Positions 12,001 to 18,639 of a DNA stretch of 64,000 nt are shown one piece after another. The position numbers were made by a program, and so were the translations under genes. The DNA is from Sinonovacula constricta (lineage: Eukaryota; Mollusca; Bivalvia; Cardiida; Solecurtidae). Position 1 is the first letter of the stretch. Each line of letters starts with the position of its first letter. The notes below the pieces were generated by a model, which had not been told where the DNA came from, ran no database searches, and worked only from the letters and a program-made list of their open reading frames with translations. The stretch is from positions 186,001 through 250,000 of the forward strand of contig CM017573.1 in NCBI GenBank assembly GCA_007844125.1, given 5' to 3'.

Positions 12001-15000
12001 AGCAGTAGTAGTGGTGGAACCAGGAGCTGTAGTAGTGGTACCTGGAGCTGTAGTAGTGGTGGTACCAGGAGCTGTGGTAGTGGTGGTACCAGGAGCTGTA
12101 GTGGTGGTGGTACCAGGAGCTGTAGTGGTGGTGGTACCAGGAGCTGTAGTAGTGGTTGTACCTGGAGCTGTAGTGGTGGTGGTACCAGGAGCTGTAGTGG
12201 TGGTGGTACCAGGAGCTGTGGTAGTGGTGGTGGTACCAGGAGCTGTGGTAGTGGTGGTACCAGGAGCTGTAGTAGTGGTGGTACCAGGAGCTGTAGTGGT
12301 TGTGGTACCAGGAGCTGTAGTGGTGGTGGTACCAGGAGCTGTGGTAGTGGTGGTACCAGGAGCTATGGTAGTGGTGGTACCAGGAGCTGTAGTGGTGGTG
12401 GTACCAGGAGCTGTAGTGGTGGTGGTACCAGCAGCTGTGGTAGTGGCAGTACCAGAAGCTGTAGAGGTGGTGGTACCAGGAGCTGTAGTGGTGTTGGTAC
12501 CAGGAGCTATAGTAGTGTTGGTACCAGGAGCTGTAGTGGTGGTGGTACCAGGAGCTGTGGTAGTGGTGGTACCAGGAGCTGTAGTAGTGGTGGTACCAGG
12601 AGCTGTAGTGGTGCTGGTACCAGGAGATGTAGTGGTGTTGGTACCAGGAGCTGTGGTAGTGGTGGTACCAGGAGCTGTAGTGGTGGTGGTACCAGGAGCT
12701 GTAGTGGTGGTGGTACCAGGAGCTGTAGTGGTGTTGGTACCAGGAGCTGTGGTAGTGGTGGTACCAGGAACTGTAGTAGTGGTTGTACCTGGAGCTGTAG
12801 TGGTGGTACCAGGAGCTGTAGTAGTGGTGGTACCAGGAGCTGTAGTGGTGGTACCTGGAGCTGTAGTGGTGGAGGTACCAGGAGCTGTAGTGGTGGTACC
12901 AGGAGCTGTAGTATTGGTGGTACCATGAGCTAAAGTAGTGGTGGTACCCAGAGCTGTAGTAGTGGTGGTACCAGGAACTGTAGTAATGGTGGTACCATGA
13001 GCTGTAGTAGTGGTGGTACCCAGAGCTGAAGTAGTGGTGGTACCAGGAGCTGTAGTGGTGGTGGTACCAGGAGCTGTAGTGGTGTTGGTACCAGGAGCTG
13101 TGGTAGTGGTGGTACCAGGAACTGTAGTAGTGGTTGTACCTGGAGCTGTAGTGGTGGTACCAGGAGCTGTAGTAGTGGTGGTACCAGGAGCTGTAGTGGT
13201 GGTACCTGGAGCTGTAGTGGTGGAGGTACCAGGAGCTGTAGTGGTGGTACCAGGAGCTGTAGTATTGGTGGTACCATGAGCTGTAGTAGTGGTGGTACCC
13301 AGAGCTGTAGTAGTGGTGGTACCAGGAGCTGTAGTAGTGGTGGTACCAGGAACTGTAGTAGTGGTGGTACCAGGAGCTGTAGTAGTGGTGGTACCAGGAG
13401 CTGTAGTAGTGGTGGTATCTGGAGCTGTAGTGGTGGTACCAGGAGCTGTAGTAGTGGTGGTACCAGGAGCTGTAGTGGTGGTACCTGGAGCTGTAGTAGT
13501 GGTTGTACCCAGAGCTGTAGTAGTGGTGGTACCAGGAGCTGTAGTAGTGGTGGTACCAGGAACTGTAGTAGTGGTTGTATCTGGAGCTGTAGTGGTGGTA
13601 CCAGGAGCTGTAGTAGTGGTGGTACCAGGAGCTGTAGTAGTGGTGGTATCTGGAGCTGTAGTGGTGGTACTAGGAACTGTAGTAGTGGTGGTACCAGGAG
13701 CTGTAGTAGTGGTGGTACCAGGAGCTGTAGTAGTGGTGGTACCAGGAGCTGTAGTAGTGGTGGTACCAGGAGCTGAAGTAGTGGTGGTATCTGGAGCTGT
13801 AGTGGTGGTGGTACCAGGAGCTGTAGTGGTGGTGGTACCAGGAGCTGTAGTAGTGGTGGTACCAGGAACTGTAGTAGTGGTGGTACCAGGAGCTGTAGTA
13901 GTGGTACCAGGAGCTGTAGTAGTGGTGGTATCTGGAGCTGTAGTGGTGGTGGTACCAGGAGCTGTAGTGGTGGTGGTACCAGGAGCTGTAGTAGTGGTGG
14001 TATCTGGAGCTGTAGTGGTGGTGGTACCATGAGCTGTAGTAGTGGTGGTACCAGGAGCTGTAGTAGTGGTGGTACCAGGAACTGTAGTAGTGGTGGTACC
14101 AGGAGCTGTAGTAGTGGTGGAACCAGGAACTGTAGTAGTGGTGGTACCAGGAGCTGTAGTAGTCGTACCAGGAGCTGTAGTAGTGGTGGTACCAGGAACT
14201 GTAGTGGTGGTACCTGGAGCTGTAGTAGTGGTTTTACCCAGAGATGTAGTAGTGGTGGTACCAGGAGCTGTAGTAGTGGTGGTACCAGGAACTGTAGTAG
14301 TGGTTGTATCTGGAGCTGTAGTGGTGGTACCAGGAGCTGTAGTAGTGGTGGTACCAGGAGCTGTAGTAGTGGTGGTATCTGGAGCTGTAGTGGTGGTACT
14401 AGGAATTGTAGTAGTGGTGGTACCAGGAGCTGTAGTAGTGGTGGTACCAGGAGCTGTAGTAGTGGTGGTACCAGGAGCTGTAGTAGTGGTGGTATCTGGA
14501 GCTGTAGTGGTGGTACCCAGAGCTGTAGTAGTGCTGGTACCAGGAGCTGTAGTAGTGGTGGTACCAGGAACTGTAGTAGTGGTGGTACCAGGAGCTGTAG
14601 TAGTGGTACCAGGAGCTGTAGTAATGGTGGTACCAGGAACTGTAGTAGTGGTGGTACCAGGAGCTGTAGTAGTGGTGGTATCTGGAGCTGTAGTGGTGGT
14701 ACCAGGAGCTGTAGTAGTGGTGGTACCAGGAGCTGTAGTGGTGGTACCTGGAGCTGTAGTAGTGGTGGTACCTGGAGCTGTAGTGGTGGTACCAGGAGCA
14801 GTAGTAGTGGTTGTACCCAGAGCTGTAGTAGTGGTGGTACCAGGAGCTGTAGTAGTGGTGGTACCAGGAACTGTAGTAGTGGTTGTACCTGGAGCTCTAG
14901 TGGTGGTACCAGGAGCTGTAGTAGTGGTGGTACCAGGAGCTGTAGTGGTGGTACCTGGAGCTGTAGTGGTGATACTTCGAGCTGTAGGGGTGGTACCTGG

Positions 15001-15016
15001 AGCTGTAGTAGTAGTA
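1..15016. repeat. 15-kb coding minisatellite, 21-bp and 24-bp units
   Basis: The whole stretch is a tandem array of units of the type GTAGTGGTACCTGGAGCT with one or two extra GTN triplets, giving 21- or 24-bp units. All length differences I could follow are multiples of three, so the phase is the same at both ends. Positions 1 to about 11,990 are mostly 21-bp units with CCTGG. From about 11,990 to 14,990 the array is mainly 24-bp units with CCAGG. Longer duplications are superimposed: landmark variants recur at 1,787, 2,906 and 5,459, and others at 4,366/6,961 and 4,681/7,276. Confidence 0.97.
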
Positions 15017-15072
15017 CCTTGTCCTACCGTTATAGCAAGTAGCACTATGGCTATATTAATGCTTCTTATCAT
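1..15072 (-). CDS. Giant secreted mucin-like Thr/Pro repeat protein, C-terminal end outside window
   Basis: Seen: on the minus strand an ATG at 15,072 opens a frame that stays in register with the repeat to position 1, about 5,024 codons. I found no in-frame stop (no tta, cta or tca in the matching plus-strand register). Residues 1-19 (MIRSINIAIVLLAITVGQG) form a signal peptide: Arg at position 3, hydrophobic core, small residues at the likely cleavage site. The rest is APGTTTT or APGTTTTT repeated roughly 690 times, with substitutions such as ASG, APD and AQG. There is no cysteine-rich or globular domain in the window. Family knowledge: Thr/Pro/Ala/Gly repeats behind a signal peptide are typical of mucin-type O-glycosylated secreted proteins; mollusc mucus, byssal and shell-matrix proteins are plausible settings. 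Inference: extracellular, heavily O-glycosylated. The competing plus-strand frames carry many stops and lack a leader. The true repeat number could be distorted by assembly. The 3' end and any C-terminal domain lie to the left of the window. Confidence 0.8.
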   Translation of the reverse strand, partial: MIRSINIAIVLLAITVGQGTTTTAPGTTPTARSITTTAPGTTTTAPGTTTTTAPGTTTRAPGTTTTTVPGTTTTTAPGTTTTTALGTTTTTAPGTTTTAPGTTTTTAPGTTTTAPGTTTTTAPGTTTTAPDTTTTTAPGTTTTTVPGTTITTAPGTTTTAPGTTTTTVPGTTTTTAPGTSTTTALGTTTTAPDTTTTTAPGTTTTTAPGTTTTTAPGTTTTTIPSTTTTAPDTTTTTAPGTTTTTAPGTTTTAPDTTTTTVPGTTTTTAPGTTTTTSLGKTTTTAPGTTTTVPGTTTTTAPGTTTTAPGTTTTTVPGSTTTTAPGTTTTTVPGTTTTTAPGTTTTTAHGTTTTTAPDTTTTTAPGTTTTTAPGTTTTTAPDTTTTTAPGTTTTAPGTTTTTVPGTTTTTAPGTTTTTAPGTTTTTAPDTTTTSAPGTTTTTAPGTTTTTAPGTTTTTAPGTTTTTVPSTTTTAPDTTTTTAPGTTTTTAPGTTTTAPDTTTTTVPGTTTTTAPGTTTTTALGTTTTTAPGTTTTAPGTTTTTAPGTTTTAPDTTTTTAPGTTTTTAPGTTTTTVPGTTTTTAPGTTTTTALGTTTTTAHGTTNTTAPGTTTTAPGTSTTTAPGTTTTAPGTTTTTAPGTTTTAPGTTTTTVPGTTTTTAPGTNTTTAPGTTTTTAPGTTTTSALGTTTTTAHGTTITTVPGTTTTTALGTTTTLAHGTTNTTAPGTTTTAPGTSTTTAPGTTTTAPGTTTTTAPGTTTTAPGTTTTTVPGTTTTTAPGTNTTTAPGTTTTTAPGTTTTTAPGTTTTTAPGTNTTTSPGTSTTTAPGTTTTTAPGTTTTTAPGTTTTTAPGTNTTIAPGTNTTTAPGTTTSTASGTATTTAAGTTTTTAPGTTTTTAPGTTTTIAPGTTTTTAPGTTTTTAPGTTTTTAPGTTTTTAPGTTTTTAPGTTTTTTAPGTTTTTAPGTTTTTAPGTTTTTAPGTTTTTAPGTTTTTAPGTTTTTAPGTTTTTAPGTTTTAPGSTTTTAPGTTTTAPGTTTTAPGTTTTAPGTTTTAPGTTTTAPGTTTTAPGTTTTAPDTTTTAPDTTTTAPGTTTTAPDTTTTAPGTTTTAPGTTTTAPGTTTTAPGTTTTAPGTTTTAPGTTTTAPDTTTTAPGTTTTAPGTTTTAPGTTTTAPGTTTTAPGTTTTAPDTTTAPGTTTTAPGTTTTAPGTTTTAPGTTTTAPGTITTAPGTTTTAPATTTTAPGTTTTAPGTTTTAQGTTTTAPGTTTTAPGTTTTAPGTTTTAPGTTTTAPGTTTTAPGTTTTAQGTTTTAPGTTTTAQGTTTTAPGTTTTAPGTTTTAPGTTTTAPATTTTAQGTTTTAPGTTTTAPGTTTTAQGTTTIAPGTSTTAPGTTTTAPGTTTTAPGTTTTAQGTTTTDSGTTTTAPGTTTTAPGTTTTAPGTSTTAPGTTTTAPGTTTTAPGTTTTAPGTTTTAPGTTTTAPGTTTTAPDTTTTAPGTTTTAPGTTTTAPGTTTTAPGTTTTAPGTTTTAPGTTTTAPGTTTTAPGTTTTAPGTTTTAPGTTTTAPGTTTTAPGTTTTAPGTTTTAPGTTTTAPGTTTTAPGTTTTAPGTTTTAPGTTTTAPGTTTTAPGTTTTAPGTTTTAQGTTTTAPGTTTTAPGTTTTAPDTTTTAPGTTTTAPGTATTAPGTTTTAPGTTTTAPGTTTSAPGTTTTAPGTTTTAPGTTTTAPGTTTTAPGTTTTAPGTTTTAPGTTTTAPGTTTTAPGTTTTAPGTTTTAPGTTTTAPGTTTTAPGTTTTAQGTTITAPGTTTTAPGTTTTAPGTTSTAPGTTTTAPGTTTTAPVTTTTAQGTTTTAPGTTTTAPGTTTTAPGTTTTAPGTSTTAPGTTTTAPGTTTTAPGTTTTAPGTTTTAPGTTTTAQGTTTTAPGTTTTAPGTTTTAPDTTTAPGTTTTAQGTTTTDSGTTTTAQGTTTTAPGTTTTAPGTTTTAQGTTTTAPGTTTTAPGTTTTAPGTTTTAPGTTTTAPGTTTTAPGTTTTAPGTTTTAPGTTTTAPGTTTTAPGTTTTAPGTTTTAPGTTTTAQGTTTTAPGTTTTAPGTTTIAPGTTTTAPGTTTTAPGTTTTAPGTTTTAPGTTTTAPGTTTTAPGTTTTAPGTTTTAPGTTTTAQGTTTAAPGTTTTPPGTTTTAPGTTTTAPGTTTTAPGTTTTAPGTTTTAPGTTTTAPGTTTTAPGTTTTAPGTTTTAPGTTTTAPGTTTTAPGTTTTALGTTTTAPGTTTTAPGTTTTAPGTTTTAPGTTTTAPGTTTTAPGTTTAPGTTTTAPGTTTTAPGTTTTAPGTTTTAPGTTTTAPGTTTTAPGTTAPGTTTTAPGTTMTAPGTTTTAPGTTTTAPGTTTTAPGTTTTAPGTTTTAPGTTTTAPGTTTTAPGTTTTAPGTTTTAPGTTTTASGTTTTAPGTTTTTAPGTTTTAPGTTTTAPGTTTTSPSTTTTTAPGTTTTAPGTTTTAPGTTTTAPGTTTTAPGTTTTAPGTTTTASGTTTTAPGTTTTAPGTTTTAPGTTTTAPGTTTTAPGTTTTTAPGTTTTAPGTTTTAPGTTTTAPGTTTTAPGTTTTALGTTTTTAPGTTTTAPGSTTTAPGTTTTTAPGTTTTAPGTTTTAPGTTTTAPGTTTTAPGTTTTAPGTTTTAPGTTTTTAPSTTTTAPATTTTAPGTTTTTAPGITPTTAPGTTTTAPGTTTTAPGTTTTAPGTTTTAPGTTTTAPGTTTTAPGTTTTAPGTTTTAPGTTTTDPGTTTTAPDTTTTASGTTTTASGTTTTAPGTTSTASGTTTTASGTTTTASGTTTTAPGTTTTAPGTTTTSPGTTTTAPGTTTTAPGTTTTAPGTTTTAPGTTTTAPGTTTTAPGTTTTAPGTTTTTAPGTTTTAPGTTTTAPGTTTTASGTTTTAPGTTTTAPGTTTTAPGTTTTASGTTTTAPGTTTTAPGTTTTAPGTTTTAPGTTTTAPGTTTTASGTTTTSPGTTTTAPGTTTTAPGTTTTAPGTTTTPPGTTTTAPGTTTIASGTTTTASGTTTTAPGTTTTASGTTTTAPGTTTTASGTTTTAPGTTTTTPGTTNTASGTTTTAPGTTTTAPGTTTTAQGTTTTAPDTTTTAPDTTTTAPGTTSTAPGTTTTAPGTTTTAPGTTTTAPGTTTTAPGTTTTAPGTTTTAPGTTTTAPGTTTTASGSTSIAPGSTTTAPGTTTTAPGTTTTAPGTTTTAPGTTTTAPGTTTTAPGTTTTTAPGTTTTAPGTTTTAPGTTTTAPGTTTTAPGTTTTAPCTTTTSPSTTTTTAPGTTTTTAPGTTTTAPGTTTTAPGTTTTSPSTTTTTAPGTTTTAPGTTTTAPGTTTTAPGTTTTAPGTTTTAPGTTTTASGTTTTAPGTTTTAPGTTTTAPGTTTTAPGTTTTAPGTTTTTAPGTTTTAPGTTTTAPGTTTTAPGTTTTAPGTTTTALGTTTTTAPGTTTTAPGSTTTAPGTTTTTAPGTTTTAPGTTTTAPGTTTTAPGTTTTAPGTTTTAPGTTTTAPGTTTTTAPSTTTTAPATTTTAPGTTTTTAPGITPTTAPGTTTTAPGTTTTAPGTTTTAPGTTTTAPGITTTAPGTTTTAPGTTTTAPGTTTTDPGTTTTAPDTTTTASGTTTTASGTTTTAPGTTSTASGTTTTASGTTTTAPGTTTTAPGTTTTSPGTTTTAPGTTTTAPGTTTTAAGTTTTAPGTTTTAPGTTTTAPGTTTTAPGTTTTTAPGTTTTAPGTTTTAPGTTTTASGTTTTAPGTTTTAPGTTTTAPGTTTTASGTTTTAPGTTTTAPGTTTTAPGTTTTAPGTTTTAPGTTTTASGITTTSPGTTTTAPGTTTTAPGTTTTAPGTTTTPPGTTTTAPGTTTIASGTTTTASGTTTTAPGTTTTASGTTTTAPGTTTTASGTTTTAPGTTTTTPGTTTTASGTTTTAPGTTTTAQGTTTTAPDTTTTAPDTTTTAPGTTSTAPGTTTTAPGTTTTAPGTTTTAPGTTTTAPGTTTTAPGTTTTAPGITTTAPGTTTTAPCTTTTASGSTSIAPGSTTTAPGTTTTAPGTTTTAPGTTTTAPGTTTTAPGTTTTAPGTTTTTAPGTTTTTAPGTTTTAPGTTTTAPGTTTTASGTTTTAPGTTTTAPGTTTTAPGTTTTASGTTTTAPGTTTTAPGTTTTAPGTTTTAPGTTTTAPGTTTTASGTTTTSPGTTTTAPGTTTTAPGTTTTAPGTTTTPPGTTTTAPGTTTTASGTTTTASGTTTTAPGTTTTASGTTTTAPGTTTTASGTTTTAPGTTTTAPGTTTTASGTTTTAPGTTTTAPGTTTTAQGTTTTAPDTTTTAPDTTTTAPGTTSTAPGTTTTAPGTTTTAPGTTTTAPGTTTTAPGTTTTAPGTTTTAPGTTTTAPGTTTSAPGTTTTASGSTSIAPGSTTTAPGTTTTAPGTTTTAPGTTTTAPGTTTTAPGTTTTAPGTTTTTAPGTTTTTAPGTTTTAPGTTTTAPGTTTTAPGTTTTAPGTTTTAPGTTTTAPCTTTTAPGTTTTAPGSTSTAPGSTTTAPGTTTTAPGTTTTAPGTTTTAPGTTTTAPGTTTTAPGTTTTAPGTTTTAPGTTTTTAPGTTTAAGTTTTAPGTTTTAPGTTPTTAPGTTTTAPGTTTTAPGTTTTAPGTTTTAPGTTTTAPGTTTTAPGTTTTAPGTTTKSPGTSTTAPGTTTTAPGTTTTAPGTTTTAPGTTTTAPGTTTTAQGTTTTAPGTTTTTAPGTTTTAPGTTTTTAPGTTTTTAPGTTTTAPGTTTTTAPGTTTTAPGTTTTTAPGTTTTTAPGTTTTAPGTTTTTAPGTTTTTAPGTTTTAPGTTTTTSPGTTTTAPGTTTTTAPGTTTTTAPGTTTTAPGTTTTTAPGTTTTAPGTTTTTAPGTTTTAPGTTTTTAPGTTTTAPGTTTTAPGTTTTAPGTTTTTAPGTTTTAPGTTTTAPGTTTTAPGTTSTAPGTTTTAPGTTTTAPGTTTTAPGTTTTAPGTTTTAPGTTTTAPGI

Positions 15073-15090
15073 CTTCGGAGCAGTAAATAT

Positions 15091-15093
15091 CTG
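15091..15093 (-). other. Possible 3' splice site before the signal-peptide exon
   Basis: On the minus strand a TTTTCTATTATAAATTTCAG tract ends 18 nt before the ATG. This is the usual layout of an intron placed just upstream of the exon that encodes a signal peptide. If used, a non-coding first exon lies at higher coordinates. Confidence 0.4.
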
Positions 15094-15142
15094 AAATTTA
15101 TAATAGAAAATGTTATTATGTTTATCAACCTTTCCCTGTTTT

Positions 15143-15149
15143 TTTTATA
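15143..15149 (-). promoter_or_regulatory. TATA box upstream of the mucin-like gene
   Basis: Read on the minus strand this is TATAAAA followed by further A residues, about 70 nt upstream of the ATG at 15,072. A start site 25-30 nt downstream would give a 5' leader of about 40 nt. This fits a single-exon reading of the gene. It competes with the splice-acceptor reading at 15,091. Confidence 0.45.
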
Positions 15150-15169
15150 ATTCACCAGCTACCAAGAGC

Positions 15170-15405
15170 GGCCCCAGTTAGTTTTATGTGCCGTCTCCTT
15201 TCTCTGCATTCGTATCATTATTGACGCCGCACTGGAGAGCGCTGCCTCATGTGGGATCCATTTTATTATCAGGGCGTTTGTGAATAAGACAATAAGAGGC
15301 AATTGCAGCTGTTCTGTGCGACCTTTTTCCGAGAAGCGACTATTCCGCTTTTAACAGTATGGCTTGCAACAATAAAGAGTAGCTTGCAATTATTAACCAT
15401 TTATA
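15170..15405 (-). repeat. Dispersed repeat R1, copy 1
   Basis: In reverse complement this segment aligns with 18,060-18,300 and partly with 18,640-18,960. Shared landmarks in order are TTTATTGTTGC, CTGTTAAAAGCGGAATA, CACAGAACAGCT and GCGCTCTCCAG. No coding potential was seen, and element type and ends are unknown. Confidence 0.7.
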
Positions 15406-15732
15406 TCAATCCACAAGAACACAAACGAATTAATAAAGCTGCTGTATTATTCTATACGTATAGTGTTTTATAACAATACCTCGTCGGTAAAATTCTGTTG
15501 CAGAATGATAAGTTGTTGTACATATTGTTGTTGTTGTTACTGCTGTTTTTACACGAGATTCGAAATCTTCATTTGTAAAATAGATTCAGAATGGGCATTT
15601 CATGATTTTTAATGTCTTGTCATTGAAGAAGTCACGAAGTTCAAACTTACCCCCTTCTCACCACAGTCTGCAGTATTTGCTATCGGACAAATAACAAATA
15701 ATTATCTTTAAATTCACATTGCTTAGTATATT

Positions 15733-16083
15733 TTAATTAAAACTAATCGTGAAATGATGTCCTCCTGCTCCATGTAAAGCGAAGTCACCGAGAAGTTGAC
15801 ATTTTAATTTTAATTTAGAGGTGATATTCTGAATTAGAAATTTATTTTTTACAAGGTACGATTGTTTCTTTATGGTAACTTGTATTTCACAGGAAAACAT
15901 CACCGATTTCATAAATGATTGTTGTTTGTTTTCGGGACATACTGTAACGGTCACAGGGGTAGACATAAAGGCTTCAAACCAATCTGGCTGCTGGCTTAAC
16001 TCTTTAGCGACGTGGTTTATGCGGCTTTCAAAGTTGTGCGTATAACCAACAGTTTCTTTGGCTGGTGTACGGATGGGCGACAA
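15733..16083 (-). CDS. Hypothetical protein exon, 3' end of an unrecognised gene
   Basis: An open stretch of 116 codons ends at a TAA at 15,733-15,735. Its composition is protein-like and non-repetitive; it includes QPDWFEAF, TVTVCPENKQQ and GDFALHGAGGHHFTISFN. The 5' side lacks a convincing ATG. The first codon of the open stretch is TTG with a stop just upstream, but a usable acceptor (GTACACCAG) lies near 16,057, so the true exon may be about 15,733-16,056. I do not recognise the family. It is on the same strand as the mucin-like gene and upstream of it, but it ends in its own stop, so it is not a 5' exon of that gene. It could be a decayed exon or a chance frame. Confidence 0.35.
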   Translation of the reverse strand: MSPIRTPAKETVGYTHNFESRINHVAKELSQQPDWFEAFMSTPVTVTVCPENKQQSFMKSVMFSCEIQVTIKKQSYLVKNKFLIQNITSKLKLKCQLLGDFALHGAGGHHFTISFN

Positions 16084-16394
16084 TTAGAGTGTGTCTGCCT
16101 GCGTTAACAATATTAACTTATGAAATTACACTGACGCTTTGGCGAGAAGCATATGTCATGCAACTTATTAGCCAAAACAACTTATTATACAAAACAACAT
16201 TCAAATTTACTTCACCTGTAAAGCACAAAAAGAAAATATTTCATTACTTTAAAAAAAAATCTTTCAACCATTTTTTTAAATTTGTCTCTGGTTTATTTAT
16301 ACTTAAGTCACTAAAATACAAGTTAGTCTTTTCATCATATATAAAACTGTCTTAAAATGTGTTGTTTTTCGTTTGTTTGTTTTTGTTTTTGTTA

Positions 16395-16560
16395 CATCTC
16401 ACCGACACAATTATGGTCATTTGCCGTCGTCCAGATAGGTACTGGTGGAAGAAGACCCCATGCATATGTCTGGGTAGAACCACTAGCACTCTGCGGGTTA
16501 GCTGGAAAACCTCCCCACATGAAAGTTTTAGCCCCGACCGGGATTCGAACCCATTTTTTT
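16395..16560 (-). mobile_element. tRNA-derived SINE, family A, truncated
   Basis: This shares the core of family A (TGGTCATT, a GGAAGAAGACCCC-like block, GGGTAGAACCAC, GTTAGCTGGAA) with copies near 41.9, 44.0 and 56.2 kb. The box B region is present in reverse complement (GGGATTCGAACCCA at about 16,540). The copy is truncated at a T-run before box A. Confidence 0.6.
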
Positions 16561-16829
16561 TGCCTGGAAGTTATGCTCTTCTTAGTCGTATGCACTTGTT
16601 CGAGTTTTTTTCGGTTTGGATATAATTTCGTCGATACATGTTTCTTTATAAATATGCATGGCACTGAAGCCGTTTGGGAAGTAAAAATTTACGAACAAAA
16701 ATTAAAATATAAGGGTTGCTTCTCTCGACAACCCGAAACTAAAATGATCTTATTTTCGTTTTTGCTACCAATGTCTAGACAAACGTTTCACCATGAATCT
16801 TTGTTTTAATTTCCTAACCAAGATACCAG

Positions 16830-18050
16830 TATTGCAAACAATGACAATATTTGATTTCGGAATGCGATGGGGATTTTTAACGTCGAAGATTTTCAGCCAA
16901 ATGTATCTTTTTTAACGTATTTTGTGTATTTTAATTTTTTAATTATAAGCAAAAACACGCTAGCCTATTAAATATTGTTCAACAATAGCATTCAGGACTT
17001 TCATTTGTACAGTACGGTCACACTTTACAACAGTAAAGTAATGGGCAGAAAGTAATCGTGTTTTCCTGTACAGAAAATGTGTTCACGTCTCCGTCTCCGA
17101 GGCCCTCGAAATCGGTCTAGGATCGAACACAAGAATAAGACGTAAGTTAGCCCACAAATGCCGGGTCACCACTTCAAGCTCCACCTCAGAACATGTAATT
17201 GTTTACAAATTCATCCGGAGATGGTATGGTATGTTGAAAACAATAAGAGATTTCTCGTCCGTTTTTAAATTCCCTTCCGCGAATTTTTCCTTGTTTGAAA
17301 AAGAAATACAGTGGAGTACTTTTAGATTGTGTAACAACACTAAAGGGCCAAAGTCTCCATAGAAATGTGCATTTTTTATATGTTTTGTTTTTATGTTCGA
17401 CTACCTACCTATTGTGAGCAGATAAATTTCAAATTTTCTTCATCTAGTAATCCATAAACCCAATGATTCCATTGGAATAAATCTTATAATTGCTTAATAC
17501 TTCCCATTTTTTAAAAGTTTCGCTTCATTGGCATGTAAAATAAAATTTAAAAATGAAGATACGTAGTTTTTTGTTTGTTTTTGTTTGTTGTTTTATTTTA
17601 TATTCCACGTAATGTAACTCTGTAATCATGTTATACAACTCAAGATTAGCCGAAGGTTATAAAATATAGCGTCATCTTGCTGACAATCGTTCTCGCGTGA
17701 CTTCGTTCCCAGATATAACCTAATCAAACTTTATGTTCTTATATATATATATATATTAATTTGTAACTATATGGACGTAAGCAATAATGTTTTTGCGTGG
17801 TTTTGGCACGTTTTATATATTTTAGAGGACACTCTTTGTTCATATCTAGTACACAAACTACATATTATATGTCGTAATAAGAAAATCCACAACGTCTAAT
17901 ATGTTCAAAATTGCTGTCACAAGATGTTCATCATATAATGCTTTGAACAGCAAATTAGTATGTGTAATACATATGAATAATAACATGTAACGCATACTTG
18001 ACATTGACCAGTCAATATAGACATGGTATCGGACAAATACTCACCAGGAC
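16830..18050. other. Non-coding, no feature recognised
   Basis: AT-rich sequence with only short frames. A short TA run lies at about 17,740. I see no exon, RNA gene or clear repeat boundary here. Confidence 0.6.
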
Positions 18051-18059
18051 GAATACCCT

Positions 18060-18300
18060 CAATTTGCGCAAGTAAACAAGCTGCGAGTTCGTATTAATGC
18101 ATGCTACCGTTTTATAATTGCAAGCTACATTTTATTGTTGCCAGCTACACTGTTAAAAGCGGAATACCCAATTCATTAAGAAAAGGATATCACAGAACAG
18201 CTACGTTTTCCTGTTAGTGTCAGATACACTATCGTTCCCATGAATAAATTGCATTCCACAAAAGGCACCGCTCTCCAGAGTTTTCAAACCAGAACAAAAG
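18060..18300 (+). repeat. Dispersed repeat R1, copy 2
   Basis: Same order of landmarks as the 15.2-15.4 kb copy, in the opposite orientation: TTTATTGTTGCCAGCTAC, CTGTTAAAAGCGGAATAC, CACAGAACAGCTAC, CACCGCTCTCCAGAG. Confidence 0.7.
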
Positions 18301-18639
18301 ATATTTAATTCAAACATCAAGTTTACAATAAACATGATCCTTCAAAAAAAAAAACAAAAAAAAAACGCAACAAACGTCTTTATCTGTGTAACTTCAAGAA
18401 TCTTGACATTCATGGTGGTCGTCGAATAGTTTTATTTACCCTCGCCTTTCACCTTTCGGCGTATGGCGAGCATCTTCCTGGACTTGAGTCTATTGCAGGG
18501 AAATACAAGAAAGACCACGGATATAAGACATCAAAGGCCCAACAGAGAGCTTGGGCTTAAACAAGATGATGATGACTTTCCTTGAAACTAAACACTATCT
18601 TCTACTTTTCGATTCATTTACATAAACACGCGACTTGAC

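Noticed and set aside
12507..14030. Minus-strand Leu/Val/Pro/Gln-rich repeat frames
   Set aside because: Third register of the array, limited to the CCAGG subtype and interrupted by stops.
1..15016. CRISPR array
   Set aside because: Units are contiguous with no unique spacers, and the genome is animal.
8602..15042. Plus-strand Cys/Ser/Gly/Thr/Trp repeat frames
   Set aside because: Codon-aligned complement of the APGTTTT frame with many TGA/TAG stops and no leader.
18430..18560. Short plus-strand frame reading LESIAGKYKKDHGYKTSKAQ
   Set aside because: Looks protein-like but is too short, has no borders, and no family could be named.
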